Part shown: positions 44,385-54,407 of the stretch, one piece after another
How the letters are laid out: the number at the start of each line of letters is the position of its first letter
Numbering within the stretch: the first letter of the stretch is position 1
Assembly: GCF_033406955.1 (NCBI RefSeq)
Contig: NZ_CP137734.1
Location: 372,001 to 436,000, forward strand
Length of the DNA stretch: 64,000 bases
Source: Streptomyces violaceoruber
GTDB lineage: Bacteria; Actinomycetota; Actinomycetes; Streptomycetales; Streptomycetaceae
Direction of reading: 5' to 3'
Notes under the pieces: model-generated
Databases searched by the model: none
The model's input: only the letters and a program-made list of their open reading frames with translations
What the model was told of the DNA's origin: nothing
Position numbers and translations under genes: made by a program

Positions 44385-45604
44385 CGACCGGCACCGAAGA
44401 AGCCCGGATCCCGCTGGACCCGTTCGTCACCGACCTGGACGGCGAGAGCGCCCGGCTGCGTGCGGCCGGACCGCTCGCCGCCGTGGAGCTGCCGGGCGGC
44501 GTGCCCGTCTGGGCGGTCACCCACCACGCGGAGGCCAAGGCCCTGCTCACGGACCCGCGGCTGGTCAAGGACATCAACGTGTGGGGCGCCTGGCGGCGCG
44601 GCGAGATCCCCGCCGACTGGCCGCTGATCGGGCTGGCCAACCCGGGCCGCTCGATGCTCACGGTGGACGGCGCCGAGCACCGCCGGCTGCGCACCCTGGT
44701 GGCGCAGGCGCTCACGGTGCGCCGGGTGGAGCACATGCGGGGGCGGATCACCGAGCTGACCGACCGCCTGCTCGACGAACTGCCCGCCGACGGCGGCGTC
44801 GTGGATCTCAAGGCGGCCTTCGCCTATCCGCTGCCGATGTACGTCGTCGCCGACCTGATGGGCATCGAGGAGGCGCGGCTGCCGCGTCTGAAGGTGCTGT
44901 TCGAGAAGTTCTTCTCGACGCAGACCCCGCCCGAGGAGGTCGTGGCGACCCTCACCGAGCTGGCCTCGATCATGGCCGACACGGTCGCCGCGAAACGCGC
45001 CGCGCCGGGCGACGACCTGACGAGCGCGCTGATCCAGGCGTCCGAGGACGGCGACCACCTCACCGACGCGGAGATCGTCTCGACCCTCCAGCTGATGGTG
45101 GCCGCCGGTCACGAGACGACGATCTCGCTCATCGTGAACGCCGTGGTCAACCTGTCCACCCATCCCGAGCAGCGGGCGCTGGTGCTCTCCGGCGAGGCGG
45201 AGTGGTCCGCGGTGATCGAGGAGACACTGCGCTTCTCGACCCCGACCTCGCACGTCCTGATCCGGTTCGCGGCCGAGGACGTCCCGGTCGGCGACCGGGT
45301 GATACCCGCCGGGGACGCGCTCATCGTCTCGTACGGCGCGCTGGGCCGCGACGAGCACGCCCACGGTCCGACGGCGGACCGGTTCGACATCACCCGCACG
45401 TCCGGGAACCGGCACATCTCCTTCGGCCACGGCCCGCACGTGTGCCCCGGTGCGGCCCTGTCCCGGATGGAGGCGGGGGTGGCGCTCCCTGCCCTGTACG
45501 CCCGCTTCCCGCGCCTGGACCTGGCGGTGCCGGCCGCGGAGCTGCGCAACAAGCCGGTGGTCACGCAGAACGACCTGTTCGAACTGCCGGTCAGGCTGGC
45601 CTGA
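44381..45604 (+). CDS. CYP154-like cytochrome P450
   Basis: 407 aa. Canonical motifs: I-helix A242-GHETT-247, EXXR E281-TLR-284 with FSTPTSHVLIRFAAED after it, and heme loop F348-GHGPHVC-355. It overlaps the CYP157-like gene by 4 nt (ATGA). CYP154s from Streptomyces hydroxylate steroids and other compounds; the physiological substrate in conservons is unknown. Last gene of the conservon operon, followed by a hairpin. Confidence 0.92.
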   Translation: MTTGTEEARIPLDPFVTDLDGESARLRAAGPLAAVELPGGVPVWAVTHHAEAKALLTDPRLVKDINVWGAWRRGEIPADWPLIGLANPGRSMLTVDGAEHRRLRTLVAQALTVRRVEHMRGRITELTDRLLDELPADGGVVDLKAAFAYPLPMYVVADLMGIEEARLPRLKVLFEKFFSTQTPPEEVVATLTELASIMADTVAAKRAAPGDDLTSALIQASEDGDHLTDAEIVSTLQLMVAAGHETTISLIVNAVVNLSTHPEQRALVLSGEAEWSAVIEETLRFSTPTSHVLIRFAAEDVPVGDRVIPAGDALIVSYGALGRDEHAHGPTADRFDITRTSGNRHISFGHGPHVCPGAALSRMEAGVALPALYARFPRLDLAVPAAELRNKPVVTQNDLFELPVRLA

Positions 45605-45631
45605 CCCCGTCCGGCCGCGGCCCGGTCCCTC

Positions 45632-45664
45632 ACCCGCGGGGCGTTTGCATCCCGCCCCGCGGGT
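45632..45664. terminator. Conservon operon terminator
   Basis: Perfect 12-bp stem ACCCGCGGGGCG with 9-nt loop, 28 nt after the last P450 stop. Confidence 0.85.
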
Positions 45665-45702
45665 AACTCCGGCATTCCGGACACCGATCCCCGGGAGTCG
45701 CC

Positions 45703-46107
45703 ATGTGGAAGCGCAAGGGCAGGAAGGACCGCCGGGCCGCCAGGCCGGTCCCCATGGAGCTGTGCGACCTGTGCGCCAGGGTCTTCCCCGAGGACGAGTC
45801 GGTGACGGGCTACGTGCCGGACTCCTCCGCGGTGCACGCCACCAACGAGTGGTTCGACGGGCTGCGGCTCATCACCGCGTGCTCGGACGACCACTTCGAC
45901 GTGATCAAGGACGGGTACGCGCACCGGCCGTTCGTGGACGAGGAGCTGTGGGCGGCCAAGCTGACCCGGGCCCTGACCACCGGCCCGCCGGCCCTCTCCA
46001 TGGACCAGCTCGGCTGCCGGACGGGCCTCCAGGAGCCCCAGATCCGTGCGGCCGTCGCCTGGCACAACGAGCGCATGCGGGAGGCCCAGCAGCGCAGCGA
46101 CCCCTGA
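45703..46107 (+). CDS. Conserved hypothetical protein with N-terminal CxxC
   Basis: 134 aa. Basic start MWKRKGRKDRRAARPVP, then MELCDLCARVFPEDESV with one CxxC, VHATNEWFDGLRLITACSDD, where a CSDDHF element could supply further ligands, suggesting a small zinc-ribbon-like site. The C-terminal half is helical. I know no function. It follows the conservon terminator and converges with the enolase-type gene. Confidence 0.72.
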   Translation: MWKRKGRKDRRAARPVPMELCDLCARVFPEDESVTGYVPDSSAVHATNEWFDGLRLITACSDDHFDVIKDGYAHRPFVDEELWAAKLTRALTTGPPALSMDQLGCRTGLQEPQIRAAVAWHNERMREAQQRSDP

Positions 46108-46126
46108 CGCCGGCGATCCGGCGGGG

Positions 46127-47284
46127 TCAGCGCGGCGGCCGGACTCCGTGCACCCGGTAGGGCTCCGCGTCGGCCCACCTGACCTCCAGGCCGAGGCCGG
46201 GCCGCGAGGTGTCGGGGCGCAGGGCCCCGCCCTCGGGCGACGGGACGCCGTCGAAGAGCAGCCGCTCGACGCGCACGTGGTCGTGGAAGTACTCCAGGTG
46301 CCGCAGCCGGCGCACGGCGCAGAAGGCGTGGGCGGACACCGCGGGCGCGCAGTGCGCCGACAGGTCGAGGTGCCGGGCGGCGGAGAGCCCCGCGACCTCC
46401 AGCACACCGGTGACGCCGCCGCACCGGGTGACGTCGGCCTGGAGGCAGTCGACGGCCGGTCCCTCGGTGAGGTTGGCGAAGTCCTGCGCGGTGAAGGCGT
46501 ACTCCCCCGCGGTGATCTCCAGCCTCGCCGGGCCCCGCTCGCGCAGCATCCGCAGCCCCTCCAGGTCGGCGGACGCGACCGGCTCCTCGAACCAGCGCAC
46601 GTCCCACTCGTCGTGGAAGCGGTGCGCCCAGTACAGGGCCTCCTTGCGGCCGAGCGCCCCGTTGGCGTCGGTGAACAGCTCGGGCGCGTCGCCGACCGCC
46701 CGGCGTACGGCGGTCAGGCGCCGCGGGTCGGCCTCCGGGTCCCGCGAGGTCTTCAGCTTCACGCGCCCGATGCCCTGCCGGACCCATCCGGCGAGCTGGT
46801 CGGTGAGGCGGTCCAGGGGATAGTTGGTGAAGCCGCCGCTGCCGTAGACGGGCACCCGGTCGTGGTGGGCCGGGAGCAGGTGGACCAGTGGCAGACCCAG
46901 GAGTCGTGCCTTGAGGTCCCACAGCGCCACGTCGACGGCGGACAGGGCCATCGCCCCGACGCCGGGACGGCCGGCGTTGCGCATCCGCGCCCCCATCCGC
47001 TCCCACAGCGCGGGCGGCGAGGAGACCGGCCGGCCCTTGACGGCGGGTCCGAGCACGGAGTGCACGAAGGACGCCACCGACACGTCCCCGTAGGTGTAAC
47101 CGAGGCCGGTGCGGCCGCCGGCGTGCACCCGGACCAGGACCAGGGTCGTGGCGTCCCACTCCAGGGTGCCGTCCTGCTCGCGGCCCTCGGGTCCGTCGGT
47201 GGGGACCTCGAAGGCGTGCACGTCGACCGCGTCGACCACGCACTCGTCCAGTGCCGGTGTGTCCTGGCCGGTCGGCGACGTCAT
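46127..47284 (-). CDS. Enolase-superfamily enzyme, mandelate racemase subgroup
   Basis: 385 aa. N-terminal capping domain (15-140) and a barrel with the catalytic set of the mandelate racemase subgroup: K176/K178 in RVKLKTS, metal ligands D206 (FTDANGAL), E233 (WFEEPV) and E261 (AGEYAF), and the D284/H311 dyad (LQADVTRCGG, LSAHCAP). Members are racemases or acid-sugar dehydratases. Because the benzoylformate operon lies 17 kb away a mandelate role can be imagined, but a sugar-acid dehydratase is at least as likely. Confidence 0.88.
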   Translation of the reverse strand: MTSPTGQDTPALDECVVDAVDVHAFEVPTDGPEGREQDGTLEWDATTLVLVRVHAGGRTGLGYTYGDVSVASFVHSVLGPAVKGRPVSSPPALWERMGARMRNAGRPGVGAMALSAVDVALWDLKARLLGLPLVHLLPAHHDRVPVYGSGGFTNYPLDRLTDQLAGWVRQGIGRVKLKTSRDPEADPRRLTAVRRAVGDAPELFTDANGALGRKEALYWAHRFHDEWDVRWFEEPVASADLEGLRMLRERGPARLEITAGEYAFTAQDFANLTEGPAVDCLQADVTRCGGVTGVLEVAGLSAARHLDLSAHCAPAVSAHAFCAVRRLRHLEYFHDHVRVERLLFDGVPSPEGGALRPDTSRPGLGLEVRWADAEPYRVHGVRPPR

Positions 47285-47437
47285 CGCGTACTCCTCGCCT
47301 TCGCGTACCGGGGCCCGGTTCCCCGCGCCGCCCGGTCCATGCGCGGGCCGTCCGGGTCAACCGACGTTTGTCGGGGCGCGGGCCGGGTCACTCAGTCTCC
47401 CGTCGCGAGCCATCGAAAGGACGCCCGAGGAGCACCC

Positions 47438-48244
47438 GTGAACCGGTTGTGGCGGCCGTTCCACCGTGTGTGGGACTGGCTGGCCGCGTCCTCCCTGGTC
47501 CGGCGCGGCCGGGACCTGGAGCTGATGCACAGGGCCATGGGCTTCGCCACCCTCGCCCTGGTCACGCTGGCACCGCTGCTGATCGTGGTGGCGGCGGCCG
47601 ACCCGCTGGGGCGCGGGGGCTTCGCCTCGTGGCTGGCCGACGGCATGGGACTCTCCGGGCGGTCGGCCAAGGTGCTGACCGACATCATCAGTCCGCCGAC
47701 CAAGGTCGTCGGCACGACGAGCGTGTGGGGCGGAATCCTGCTCGGCGTGTTCGGCGTGTCCTTCGCGGCGAGCGTCCAGAACGGCTACGAGCGCATCTGG
47801 GAACTGCCCGCCGGGCCGTGGCACCGGATCTGGCGCCAGATGACCTGGGTGATCATGCTGACCGCCTACCTCTACCAGGAGGTGCAGACGCGGACCGCGC
47901 TGCACGGTTCGGCGCGGATCGCGCTGTCGACCGCCAGCGGCATGCTGTTCTTCTGGTGGGGCCAGCACTTCCTGCTGGGCGGCCAGGTCCGCTGGCGCGA
48001 CCTGCTGCCGGGAGCGTTCGCCACGATGGTGGGCCTGATCGGCCTGCGCGGCTTCTCGTACCTCTTCTTCACCCCGCTCATCCTCGACAACGCCTTCAGC
48101 TACGGCACGGTCGGCATCGTGCTGGTGGTGGAGTCCTGGCTGATCGGGGTCGGGTTCGTCGTCTTCGGCGGCGCGATGGTCGGGCACTGGTTCTGCGAGC
48201 ACCACTGGTGGGCGCGGAACATCGACCGGAGACCGCCGGACTGA
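47438..48244 (+). CDS. YihY/BrkB-family membrane protein
   Basis: 268 aa from GTG 47438 with GAGGAG. Six or so membrane segments; the family pattern includes MGFATLALVTLAPLLIVVAA near the start and LLPGAFATMVGLIGLRGFSY. It ends in a Trp/His-rich tail (GHWFCEHHWWARNIDRR). The role of YihY/BrkB proteins is unsettled (proposed transport or envelope function; not RNase BN). It converges on the SDR gene with 3 bp between stops. Confidence 0.84.
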   Translation: MNRLWRPFHRVWDWLAASSLVRRGRDLELMHRAMGFATLALVTLAPLLIVVAAADPLGRGGFASWLADGMGLSGRSAKVLTDIISPPTKVVGTTSVWGGILLGVFGVSFAASVQNGYERIWELPAGPWHRIWRQMTWVIMLTAYLYQEVQTRTALHGSARIALSTASGMLFFWWGQHFLLGGQVRWRDLLPGAFATMVGLIGLRGFSYLFFTPLILDNAFSYGTVGIVLVVESWLIGVGFVVFGGAMVGHWFCEHHWWARNIDRRPPD

Positions 48245-48247
48245 CGG

Positions 48248-49291
48248 TCAGCCCGCGCGTCGGCGCAGGCTCCCGGCCAGGGTGGCGGCGACCGCCCCGG
48301 TCACGGCCGTGGCCAGGGCCAGCGGGCGGCGGTTGCGGGAGATCCAGAACTGGACGCTGCGCGGATGGGCCTCGTCGTCGAAGATGCCGTGTGCGCCGTA
48401 GTCGTCCGGTGCGGTGTCGTCCGGTGGCTTCCAGAGGTTGGCGGGCCGCGACGGATCGACGGGCCGGTCCGTCTGCTGCCCGTCGTAGCCGGTGCGCGCC
48501 AGATAGCGGTCGAGGAGTCCCGGGGCGAGCTTCTGGCCCAGCAGGGTGGCGACGGTGGAGCCGCCGACCCAGTACATGCGCCGCTCGGGATGGTCCGCGG
48601 CGTGCAGCACGGCCCGGGCGGCGACCTCGGGCTGGTAGACGGGTGCCACCGGGCGCGGATGGCGGGGCAGCCGGGTGAGGACCCAGCTGAACTGGGGCGT
48701 GTTGAGCCCGGGCATCTGCACCATGGTCACCCGCACCCCGCTGCGGTCGTGCAGCAGCTCGCAGCGCAGCGACTCGGTGAACCCCTGGATGGCGTGCTTG
48801 GCCCCGCAGTAGACGGCCTGGAGCGGGACGCTGCGCTCGGCCAGGGCCGAGCCGACCTGGACGATGGTGCCGCGGTCGCGCGGTGTCATGCGCCGCAGGG
48901 CGGCCTGGGTGCCGTGGACGAAGCCGAAGTAGGTCACCTCGGTGGCCCGCCTCAGCTCCTCGGGCCGGATCTCCGGCACGGGCGCGAAGACGGTCGAGAA
49001 CGCGGCGTTCACCCATACGTCGATGGGGCCGAGTTCCTCCTCGACGCGGGAGGCCACCGCGTCCACGGCCTCCGCGTCGGCGACGTCCACGACCAGCGGC
49101 AGCGCGCGCCCGCCGGCCGCGCGTACCTCCTCGGCCGCACGTTCGAGTGCGTACTCGCCCCGCGCGATCAGGGCCACCGCGGCCCCGCGGGCGCCGAAGG
49201 CCAGGGCGGTGGCCCGGCCCACGCCGCCGGTCGCGCCGGTGACGACGACGACCTCGCTGCCGTTCGTCCCCCGGTGTCCGGCGCGGCTCAC
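48248..49291 (-). CDS. Short-chain dehydrogenase with C-terminal membrane helix
   Basis: 347 aa. Rossmann loop [19 protein letters not shown] variant [11 protein letters not shown], catalytic Ser in QVGSAL and Y-x-x-x-K in [10 protein letters not shown] longer-than-usual C-terminus ends with a hydrophobic helix and RRRAG, so it may be membrane-tethered. GTG start overlaps the TGA of the upstream ThDP enzyme gene (GTGA), so the two are coupled. Substrate unknown. Confidence 0.88.
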   Translation of the reverse strand: MSRAGHRGTNGSEVVVVTGATGGVGRATALAFGARGAAVALIARGEYALERAAEEVRAAGGRALPLVVDVADAEAVDAVASRVEEELGPIDVWVNAAFSTVFAPVPEIRPEELRRATEVTYFGFVHGTQAALRRMTPRDRGTIVQVGSALAERSVPLQAVYCGAKHAIQGFTESLRCELLHDRSGVRVTMVQMPGLNTPQFSWVLTRLPRHPRPVAPVYQPEVAARAVLHAADHPERRMYWVGGSTVATLLGQKLAPGLLDRYLARTGYDGQQTDRPVDPSRPANLWKPPDDTAPDDYGAHGIFDDEAHPRSVQFWISRNRRPLALATAVTGAVAATLAGSLRRRAG

Positions 49292-51090
49292 TTCTTGCCC
49301 CGGCCGGGGAGGTGCTCGGCGTACTCGGTGAGCTTCTGGCGTACGCCCTTGGTGGCGATCCCGGTCAGCTCCGGGTCGTGCAGCGCCGCCTTGATGGCCT
49401 TCTTGCCCTGGTCCTTCATGATGTGCGGCGGGATCGGCGCGATCTCCGCGTCGACCTTGAACTCCAGGACCACGGGCCGGTCGGCGGCGAGCGCCTCGTC
49501 CCAGGCGGAGCCAACCTTCTTGGGGTCGGCGCAGACGATGCCCTTGAGGCCGAGGAGTTCGGCGTAGGCGGCGTAGGGGACGTCGGGGATCTCCTGGGAG
49601 CCCGGGTACTTGGGGTCGCCGGCCATGGCGCGCTGCTCCCAGGTGACCTGGTTGAGGTCCTGGTTGTTGAAGACGCAGAAGATGAGCGGCGCCGACCCGG
49701 ACAGACGGTCCAGATAGCGCTTGACGGTGATCATCTCGTTCATGCCGTTCATCTGGAACGCGCCGTCCCCGATGAAGGCGATCACCGGCCGATCGGGGTA
49801 CGCGAACCGCGCCGCGATGGCGTACGGCGTCCCCGGGCCCATCGTGGCCAGGGTGCCGGAGAGCGAGGCCTGCATGCCGTCGCGCAGCAGGAGGTGCCGG
49901 GCCCACCAGTTGGTGCCCGAGCCGGAGTCGGCCGTCAGGATGACGTCGTCCGGCAGCCGCGGGGAGAGTTCGGCGGCGACGGCCTGGGGGTTGATGGTCT
50001 TGCCGAAGTGCTCGCCCGCCCAGCGGTCGCACAGGTCGTGCCACTCCCGGACGTCCTTCTCGATCTTCTCCCGCCAGCCGCGGTCCTCCTTGCGCTGGAG
50101 CATCGGGATCAGGGCGCGCAGGGTCTCCCTGGAGTCGCCGACGAGGTGGGCGTCCATGGGGTAGCGGATGCCGATCATGCGTCCGTCGATGTCGATCTCC
50201 ACGCCCCGGGCCTGCCCCTCCTCCGGCAGCCACTCCGAGTATGGGAAGCTGCTGCCGACCATCAGCAGGGTGTCGCAGCCCTGGATCATGTTGTCGCTGG
50301 CCTTGCTGCCCAGCAGGCCGATGGGGCCGGTGACGTAGGGCAGGTCGTCGGGCAGGACCTGGCGGCCGAGCAGCGCCTTGGCGACTCCGGCGCCGAGCAG
50401 TTCGGCGACCTCCTTCACCTCGGCCTCCGCGTTCGCCGCGCCCTGGCCGACGAGCATGGCGACCTTGTTGCCCGCGTTGAGCACGTCGGCGGCCTTGCGC
50501 AGCTCGTCGAGGTCGGGCAGCACCCGCGGTCGGCTCCAGCCGACGCTGGAGAAGACGGACCCGTGCTCCCTGGGCGGGGAGGGCTGGGCCTCCTCCTCCT
50601 GGATGTCGTTGGGGATGATGATGGTGGCGACGCCCCGGGTGGTCAGCGCGGTCTTGAAGGCCCGGTCGATGACGTGCCGGGCCTGGCCGGGGTGCACGAC
50701 CATCTGGCAGTACTCGGAGACGTCCGCGAACAGCTGGTCGAGGGCGATCTCCTGCTGGTAGTGGGTGCCCAGCGACAGCCGCTTCTGCTGGCCCACCACC
50801 GCCACGACCGGCTGGTGGTCGAGCTTGGCGTCGTACAGGCCGTTGAGGAGGTGCACGGCACCCGGTCCCGACGTGGCGACGCAACAGCCCACCTCGCCGG
50901 TGAACTTGGCGTGACCGCAGGCCATGAACGCCGCCATCTCCTCGTGCCTGGCCTGGACGAACTCCGGGTCGCCGTCGGCCCGGTCGAACGCGCCGAGCAG
51001 ACCGTTGATGCCGTCGCCCGGATAGCCGTACACCCGCTGGACGCCCCACTCGGACAGGCGCTGGAGCACATAGTCGGCGACTTGGGTCAT
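49288..51090 (-). CDS. PoxB-like thiamine-diphosphate enzyme
   Basis: 600 aa. The three ThDP domains are complete: [40 protein letters not shown] with the catalytic Glu, and the C-terminal ThDP motif [16 protein letters not shown]...N. Matches pyruvate dehydrogenase (quinone)/pyruvate oxidase-like proteins common in actinobacteria; the exact donor and acceptor are unknown. GGGAGAG RBS. Overlaps the SDR gene by 4 nt, implying a two-step oxidation or a shared stress role. Confidence 0.88.
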   Translation of the reverse strand: MTQVADYVLQRLSEWGVQRVYGYPGDGINGLLGAFDRADGDPEFVQARHEEMAAFMACGHAKFTGEVGCCVATSGPGAVHLLNGLYDAKLDHQPVVAVVGQQKRLSLGTHYQQEIALDQLFADVSEYCQMVVHPGQARHVIDRAFKTALTTRGVATIIIPNDIQEEEAQPSPPREHGSVFSSVGWSRPRVLPDLDELRKAADVLNAGNKVAMLVGQGAANAEAEVKEVAELLGAGVAKALLGRQVLPDDLPYVTGPIGLLGSKASDNMIQGCDTLLMVGSSFPYSEWLPEEGQARGVEIDIDGRMIGIRYPMDAHLVGDSRETLRALIPMLQRKEDRGWREKIEKDVREWHDLCDRWAGEHFGKTINPQAVAAELSPRLPDDVILTADSGSGTNWWARHLLLRDGMQASLSGTLATMGPGTPYAIAARFAYPDRPVIAFIGDGAFQMNGMNEMITVKRYLDRLSGSAPLIFCVFNNQDLNQVTWEQRAMAGDPKYPGSQEIPDVPYAAYAELLGLKGIVCADPKKVGSAWDEALAADRPVVLEFKVDAEIAPIPPHIMKDQGKKAIKAALHDPELTGIATKGVRQKLTEYAEHLPGRGKK

Positions 51091-51198
51091 GGAGCTCTCC
51101 CGGACGTGGGGGGACGACGGTCGGCTTGTGGGGTTTCCCGCCCGGCCGCTCCCAAACCGGCCGTCCGTCCCCTTCGCCCGCTCCCGTCCCCCGACCGG

Positions 51199-52257
51199 CT
51201 ACCCGGGCGGCGGCGCCGTGCTCGCCCGGGTCACCAGCCGGGTCGGCACCAGCGTCGTGCCCTGTTGCGGACCCACCGCGCGCATCTTGCGCAGCACGGC
51301 CCGCACGCACAGCCGCCCGACCTCGGCGAAGTCCTGGTGGACGGTGGTCAGCGGGGGCAGGAAGGAACCGGCCTCGGCGATGTCGTCGAAGCCGATGACG
51401 CTGACGTCCTCGGGCACGCGCCGGCCGCGTTCGTGCAGGGCGCGCAGCAGGCCGAGGGCCATCTGGTCGTTGGCCGCGAAGACGGCGGTGCAGTCCTCGC
51501 GGGCGGCGAGTTCCAGGCCGGCCCGGTAGCCGGACTCCGCCGACCAGTCGCCCCGGACGAGCGGCGGCGGGGTGCGGCCGGCCTCGGTGAGCGTGCGCCG
51601 CCAGGCGTCGGTGCGGCGCTGGGCGGCGAAGGAGCCCTCGGGGCCGCCGAGGTGCCACACCGTGTCGTGCCCGAGGTCCAGCAGGTGGCGCACGGCGGCG
51701 CGGCTGCCGCCGGCCTGGTCGGTGTCGACGACGGTGTAGGTGTCGCCGGCGTCGGAGTCGACCACGACGACCTGGACGTGCGGCGGCAGTTTGAGGGAGG
51801 CGGCGTCCAGGAGGTGGACCTCCATGATGACGATGACCGCGTCGACGGCCAGCTCCTCCAGCCGCGAGAACGCGCCGCGCACCTCGTCCTGGGTGGGGAC
51901 GGCGACCGGCAGCAGCGTCACCGCGTACCCCTCGCTCGCCGCGGAGGTCGCGATGGCCTCCAGGGTGCGCACGTTGCCGGTGGTGGCCAGCGTGAAGGTG
52001 ATGACCCCGATGGTGCGGAACTCGCCGCGCTTGAGCGCCCGGGCCGCGCTGTTGGGCCGGTAGCCCAGCTCCTTCATGGCCGCCAGCACCTGCTGCCGGG
52101 TCTCCTCGGTGACGCCCGCGTAGCCGTTGGAGACGCGGGAGACGGTCTGCGAGGAGACTCCGGCCAGCCGGGCCACGTCCGCCATGGAGGCCGTGCGGTC
52201 CCGGCCGCGCCGGGGTGGCGCGGGTGCGCTCGTCGGGACTTCCTCAGCCGTGCTCAC
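51199..52257 (-). CDS. LacI-family repressor of the galactan locus
   Basis: 352 aa. [23 protein letters not shown], hinge [13 protein letters not shown], and a periplasmic-binding-like effector domain ([13 protein letters not shown] onward, ending in [20 protein letters not shown]). It diverges from the sugar ABC transporter operon, and two identical 16-bp palindromes in between are its probable operators. The inducer is likely a galacto-oligosaccharide or galactose derivative. Confidence 0.92.
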   Translation of the reverse strand: MSTAEEVPTSAPAPPRRGRDRTASMADVARLAGVSSQTVSRVSNGYAGVTEETRQQVLAAMKELGYRPNSAARALKRGEFRTIGVITFTLATTGNVRTLEAIATSAASEGYAVTLLPVAVPTQDEVRGAFSRLEELAVDAVIVIMEVHLLDAASLKLPPHVQVVVVDSDAGDTYTVVDTDQAGGSRAAVRHLLDLGHDTVWHLGGPEGSFAAQRRTDAWRRTLTEAGRTPPPLVRGDWSAESGYRAGLELAAREDCTAVFAANDQMALGLLRALHERGRRVPEDVSVIGFDDIAEAGSFLPPLTTVHQDFAEVGRLCVRAVLRKMRAVGPQQGTTLVPTRLVTRASTAPPPG

Positions 52258-52350
52258 TCGCCGTCAGCCGCCTCTCTGTCGCTGTCGGGTCCGGGTGCGC
52301 GAGGACCCTTGACCGTCGTCATCGGGGCAGTGTAGACATGCCGCCATCAG

Positions 52351-52366
52351 ATGTTTACGTAAACAT
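52351..52366. promoter_or_regulatory. LacI operator 1
   Basis: Perfect palindrome ATGTTTACGTAAACAT in the divergent region, 93 bp from the repressor start. AT-rich sequence with a central CG pair, as LacI/GalR sites require. Confidence 0.88.
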
Positions 52367-52395
52367 AACAGCTCGCCGCTCTTTCGCGGTGCGCC

Positions 52396-52411
52396 ATGTT
52401 TACGTAAACAT
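52396..52411. promoter_or_regulatory. LacI operator 2
   Basis: Second exact copy of ATGTTTACGTAAACAT, 45 bp centre to centre from the first and 38 bp before the first permease start. Two sites on similar faces of the helix allow cooperative binding or a short loop. Confidence 0.88.
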
Positions 52412-52449
52412 CAGACGAAGCTCCAGGACGTGGACGAGCGAGGAACGAC

Positions 52450-53376
52450 ATGACGACGCTGCAACCGCCGGCCGCCGCCGAGCCGCGGCCGGCCCCGCCC
52501 CCGGTGAGGCGGGACCGCCGCTCCTGGACGGGGTGGGGGTTCCTCGGCCCCTTCGTGGCCGTCTTCGCCCTGGTGTTCCTCGCGCCCATCGCGTACTCGG
52601 TCTACCTCAGTCTCTTCCGCGAACAGCTGATCGGCGGGACCACCTTCGTCGGCCTCGACAACTACGCCGAGGCGCTGAAGGACGACCGGTTCTGGGCCTC
52701 GCTCGGCCGGGTCTCGCTCTTCCTCGCCGTACAGGTGCCGATCATGCTCGGCATCGCGCTGCTCGTGGCCCTCGCGCTGGACAGCGGCCGCCTCTACGGC
52801 CGGGACTTCTTCCGCATCTCCATCTTCCTGCCGTACGCCGTGCCCGCCGTGGTGGCCACCCTGATGTGGGGCTTCATGTACGGCACCCGCTTCGGCCTGG
52901 TCGGGGACATCAACGGCGCGCTGGGCGTGTCGCTGCCCGACCCGCTCTCCCCCGACCTGGTGCTCGCCTCCATCGGCAACATCGTGACCTGGGAGTTCGT
53001 CGGCTACAACATGCTGATCTTCTACTCGGCACTGCGCGTCGTGCCGCACTCGCTGTACGAGGCGGCCCAGATCGACGGCGCCGGGCAGATCCGCGTGATC
53101 ACCGCCATCAAGCTCCCGGCCATCCGCGGGGCCCTGGTGATCGCCACCATCTTCTCGATCATCGGCAGCTTCCAGCTCTTCAACGAGCCCAGCATCCTCC
53201 AGCCCCTGGCGCGCAACGCGATCACCACCGACTACACGCCGAACTACTACACGTACGCGCTGTCCTTCAACGGGCAGCAGCACAACTACTCCGCGACGGT
53301 CGCCATCGTCATGGGGCTGATCACCATGGTCGTCGCCTACGCCGTGCAGCTGCGCGGCATGCGCAAGGGAGTGTGA
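52450..53376 (+). CDS. Sugar ABC transporter permease (MalF type)
   Basis: 308 aa, six membrane segments after a Pro-rich N-terminus. The EAA loop reads EAAQIDGAGQIRVITAIKLP, the contact site for a shared MsiK-type ATPase, which is not encoded here, as usual in Streptomyces sugar operons. First gene of the galactan transporter operon, 7 bp ahead of the second permease. Confidence 0.92.
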   Translation: MTTLQPPAAAEPRPAPPPVRRDRRSWTGWGFLGPFVAVFALVFLAPIAYSVYLSLFREQLIGGTTFVGLDNYAEALKDDRFWASLGRVSLFLAVQVPIMLGIALLVALALDSGRLYGRDFFRISIFLPYAVPAVVATLMWGFMYGTRFGLVGDINGALGVSLPDPLSPDLVLASIGNIVTWEFVGYNMLIFYSALRVVPHSLYEAAQIDGAGQIRVITAIKLPAIRGALVIATIFSIIGSFQLFNEPSILQPLARNAITTDYTPNYYTYALSFNGQQHNYSATVAIVMGLITMVVAYAVQLRGMRKGV

Positions 53377-53383
53377 AGCAGCG

Positions 53384-54334
53384 ATGACCAGCCCCGTCGC
53401 CACCGCCTCGGACCGTTCCGCGCCCCCGCCGTCCGACACCTCCCGCCCCGCCCCGCGGCTGCGTACGCCCCGGCGCCGGCACTCAGCCGACCGGCCCCGG
53501 CGCAGCGTGCTGCTGACCGTGCTCACCTCGCTCGTCCTGCTGTACAGCCTGGTTCCGCTGGTCTGGCTGGCCGTCAGCGCCACCAAGACGCAGGAGGGGC
53601 TGTCCCGTTCCGCCGGTCTCTGGTTCGACGGCGACTTCGCGCTGTGGGACAACATCACCGAGACGTTCACCTACGACGACGGCGTCTTCACCCGCTGGCT
53701 GCTCAACACCCTGCTGTACGTGGGGCTGGGCGCGGGCGGCGCCACCTTCCTCGCCGTGCTCGGCGGTTACGCGCTGGCCAAGTTCGACTTCCCGGGCCGG
53801 CGGTCCGTCTTCGCCGTCGTCATCGGCGCGGTGGCCGTGCCGGGGACGGCGCTGGCCGTGCCGACCTTCCTGATGTTCAGCAAGATGGGCCTCACCAACA
53901 CCCCCTGGGCGGTGATCATCCCGTCCCTGATCTCGCCGTTCGGCCTCTATCTGATGTGGGTGTTCGCGACCGAGGCCATCCCGACCGAGCTGATGGAGGC
54001 CGCCCGCATCGACGGTGCGGGCGAGCTGCGCACCTTCTTCCGGGTCGCGCTGCCGCTGCTGGCGCCCGGCATCGTCACCGTCCTGCTGTTCACCATGGTC
54101 GCGACCTGGAACAACTACTTCCTGCCGCTGGTCATGCTCAAGGACCCCGACTGGTACCCGCTGACCCTCGGGCTCAACAGCTGGAACCAGCAGGCCGCGA
54201 CCGCGGGCGGCGAGGCCGTCTTCAACCTCGTCGTCACCGGGTCGCTCATCACCATCCTGCCGCTGATCGCCGCGTTCCTGCTGCTCCAGAAGTACTGGCA
54301 GTCCGGTCTCGCCGCCGGAAGCGTCAAGGAGTAG
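53384..54334 (+). CDS. Sugar ABC transporter permease (MalG type)
   Basis: 316 aa, six membrane segments, EAA loop EAARIDGAGELRTFFRVALP. Long hydrophilic N-terminus with basic residues. RBS GGAG lies at the end of the first permease gene. Partner of the MalF-type permease. Confidence 0.92.
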   Translation: MTSPVATASDRSAPPPSDTSRPAPRLRTPRRRHSADRPRRSVLLTVLTSLVLLYSLVPLVWLAVSATKTQEGLSRSAGLWFDGDFALWDNITETFTYDDGVFTRWLLNTLLYVGLGAGGATFLAVLGGYALAKFDFPGRRSVFAVVIGAVAVPGTALAVPTFLMFSKMGLTNTPWAVIIPSLISPFGLYLMWVFATEAIPTELMEAARIDGAGELRTFFRVALPLLAPGIVTVLLFTMVATWNNYFLPLVMLKDPDWYPLTLGLNSWNQQAATAGGEAVFNLVVTGSLITILPLIAAFLLLQKYWQSGLAAGSVKE

Positions 54335-54407
54335 CCCTCCCCCGACCCACAACCCCGCCAACCCTCAACGGTGCCGGTTCCGGCCACGAAGAAGTGGAAG
54401 CACACCC

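Noticed and set aside
48248..51658. A continuous minus-strand frame that would fuse the SDR to upstream sequence
   Set aside because: The upstream part is a wrong-frame reading of the ThDP enzyme; a GTGA overlap gives a natural SDR start.
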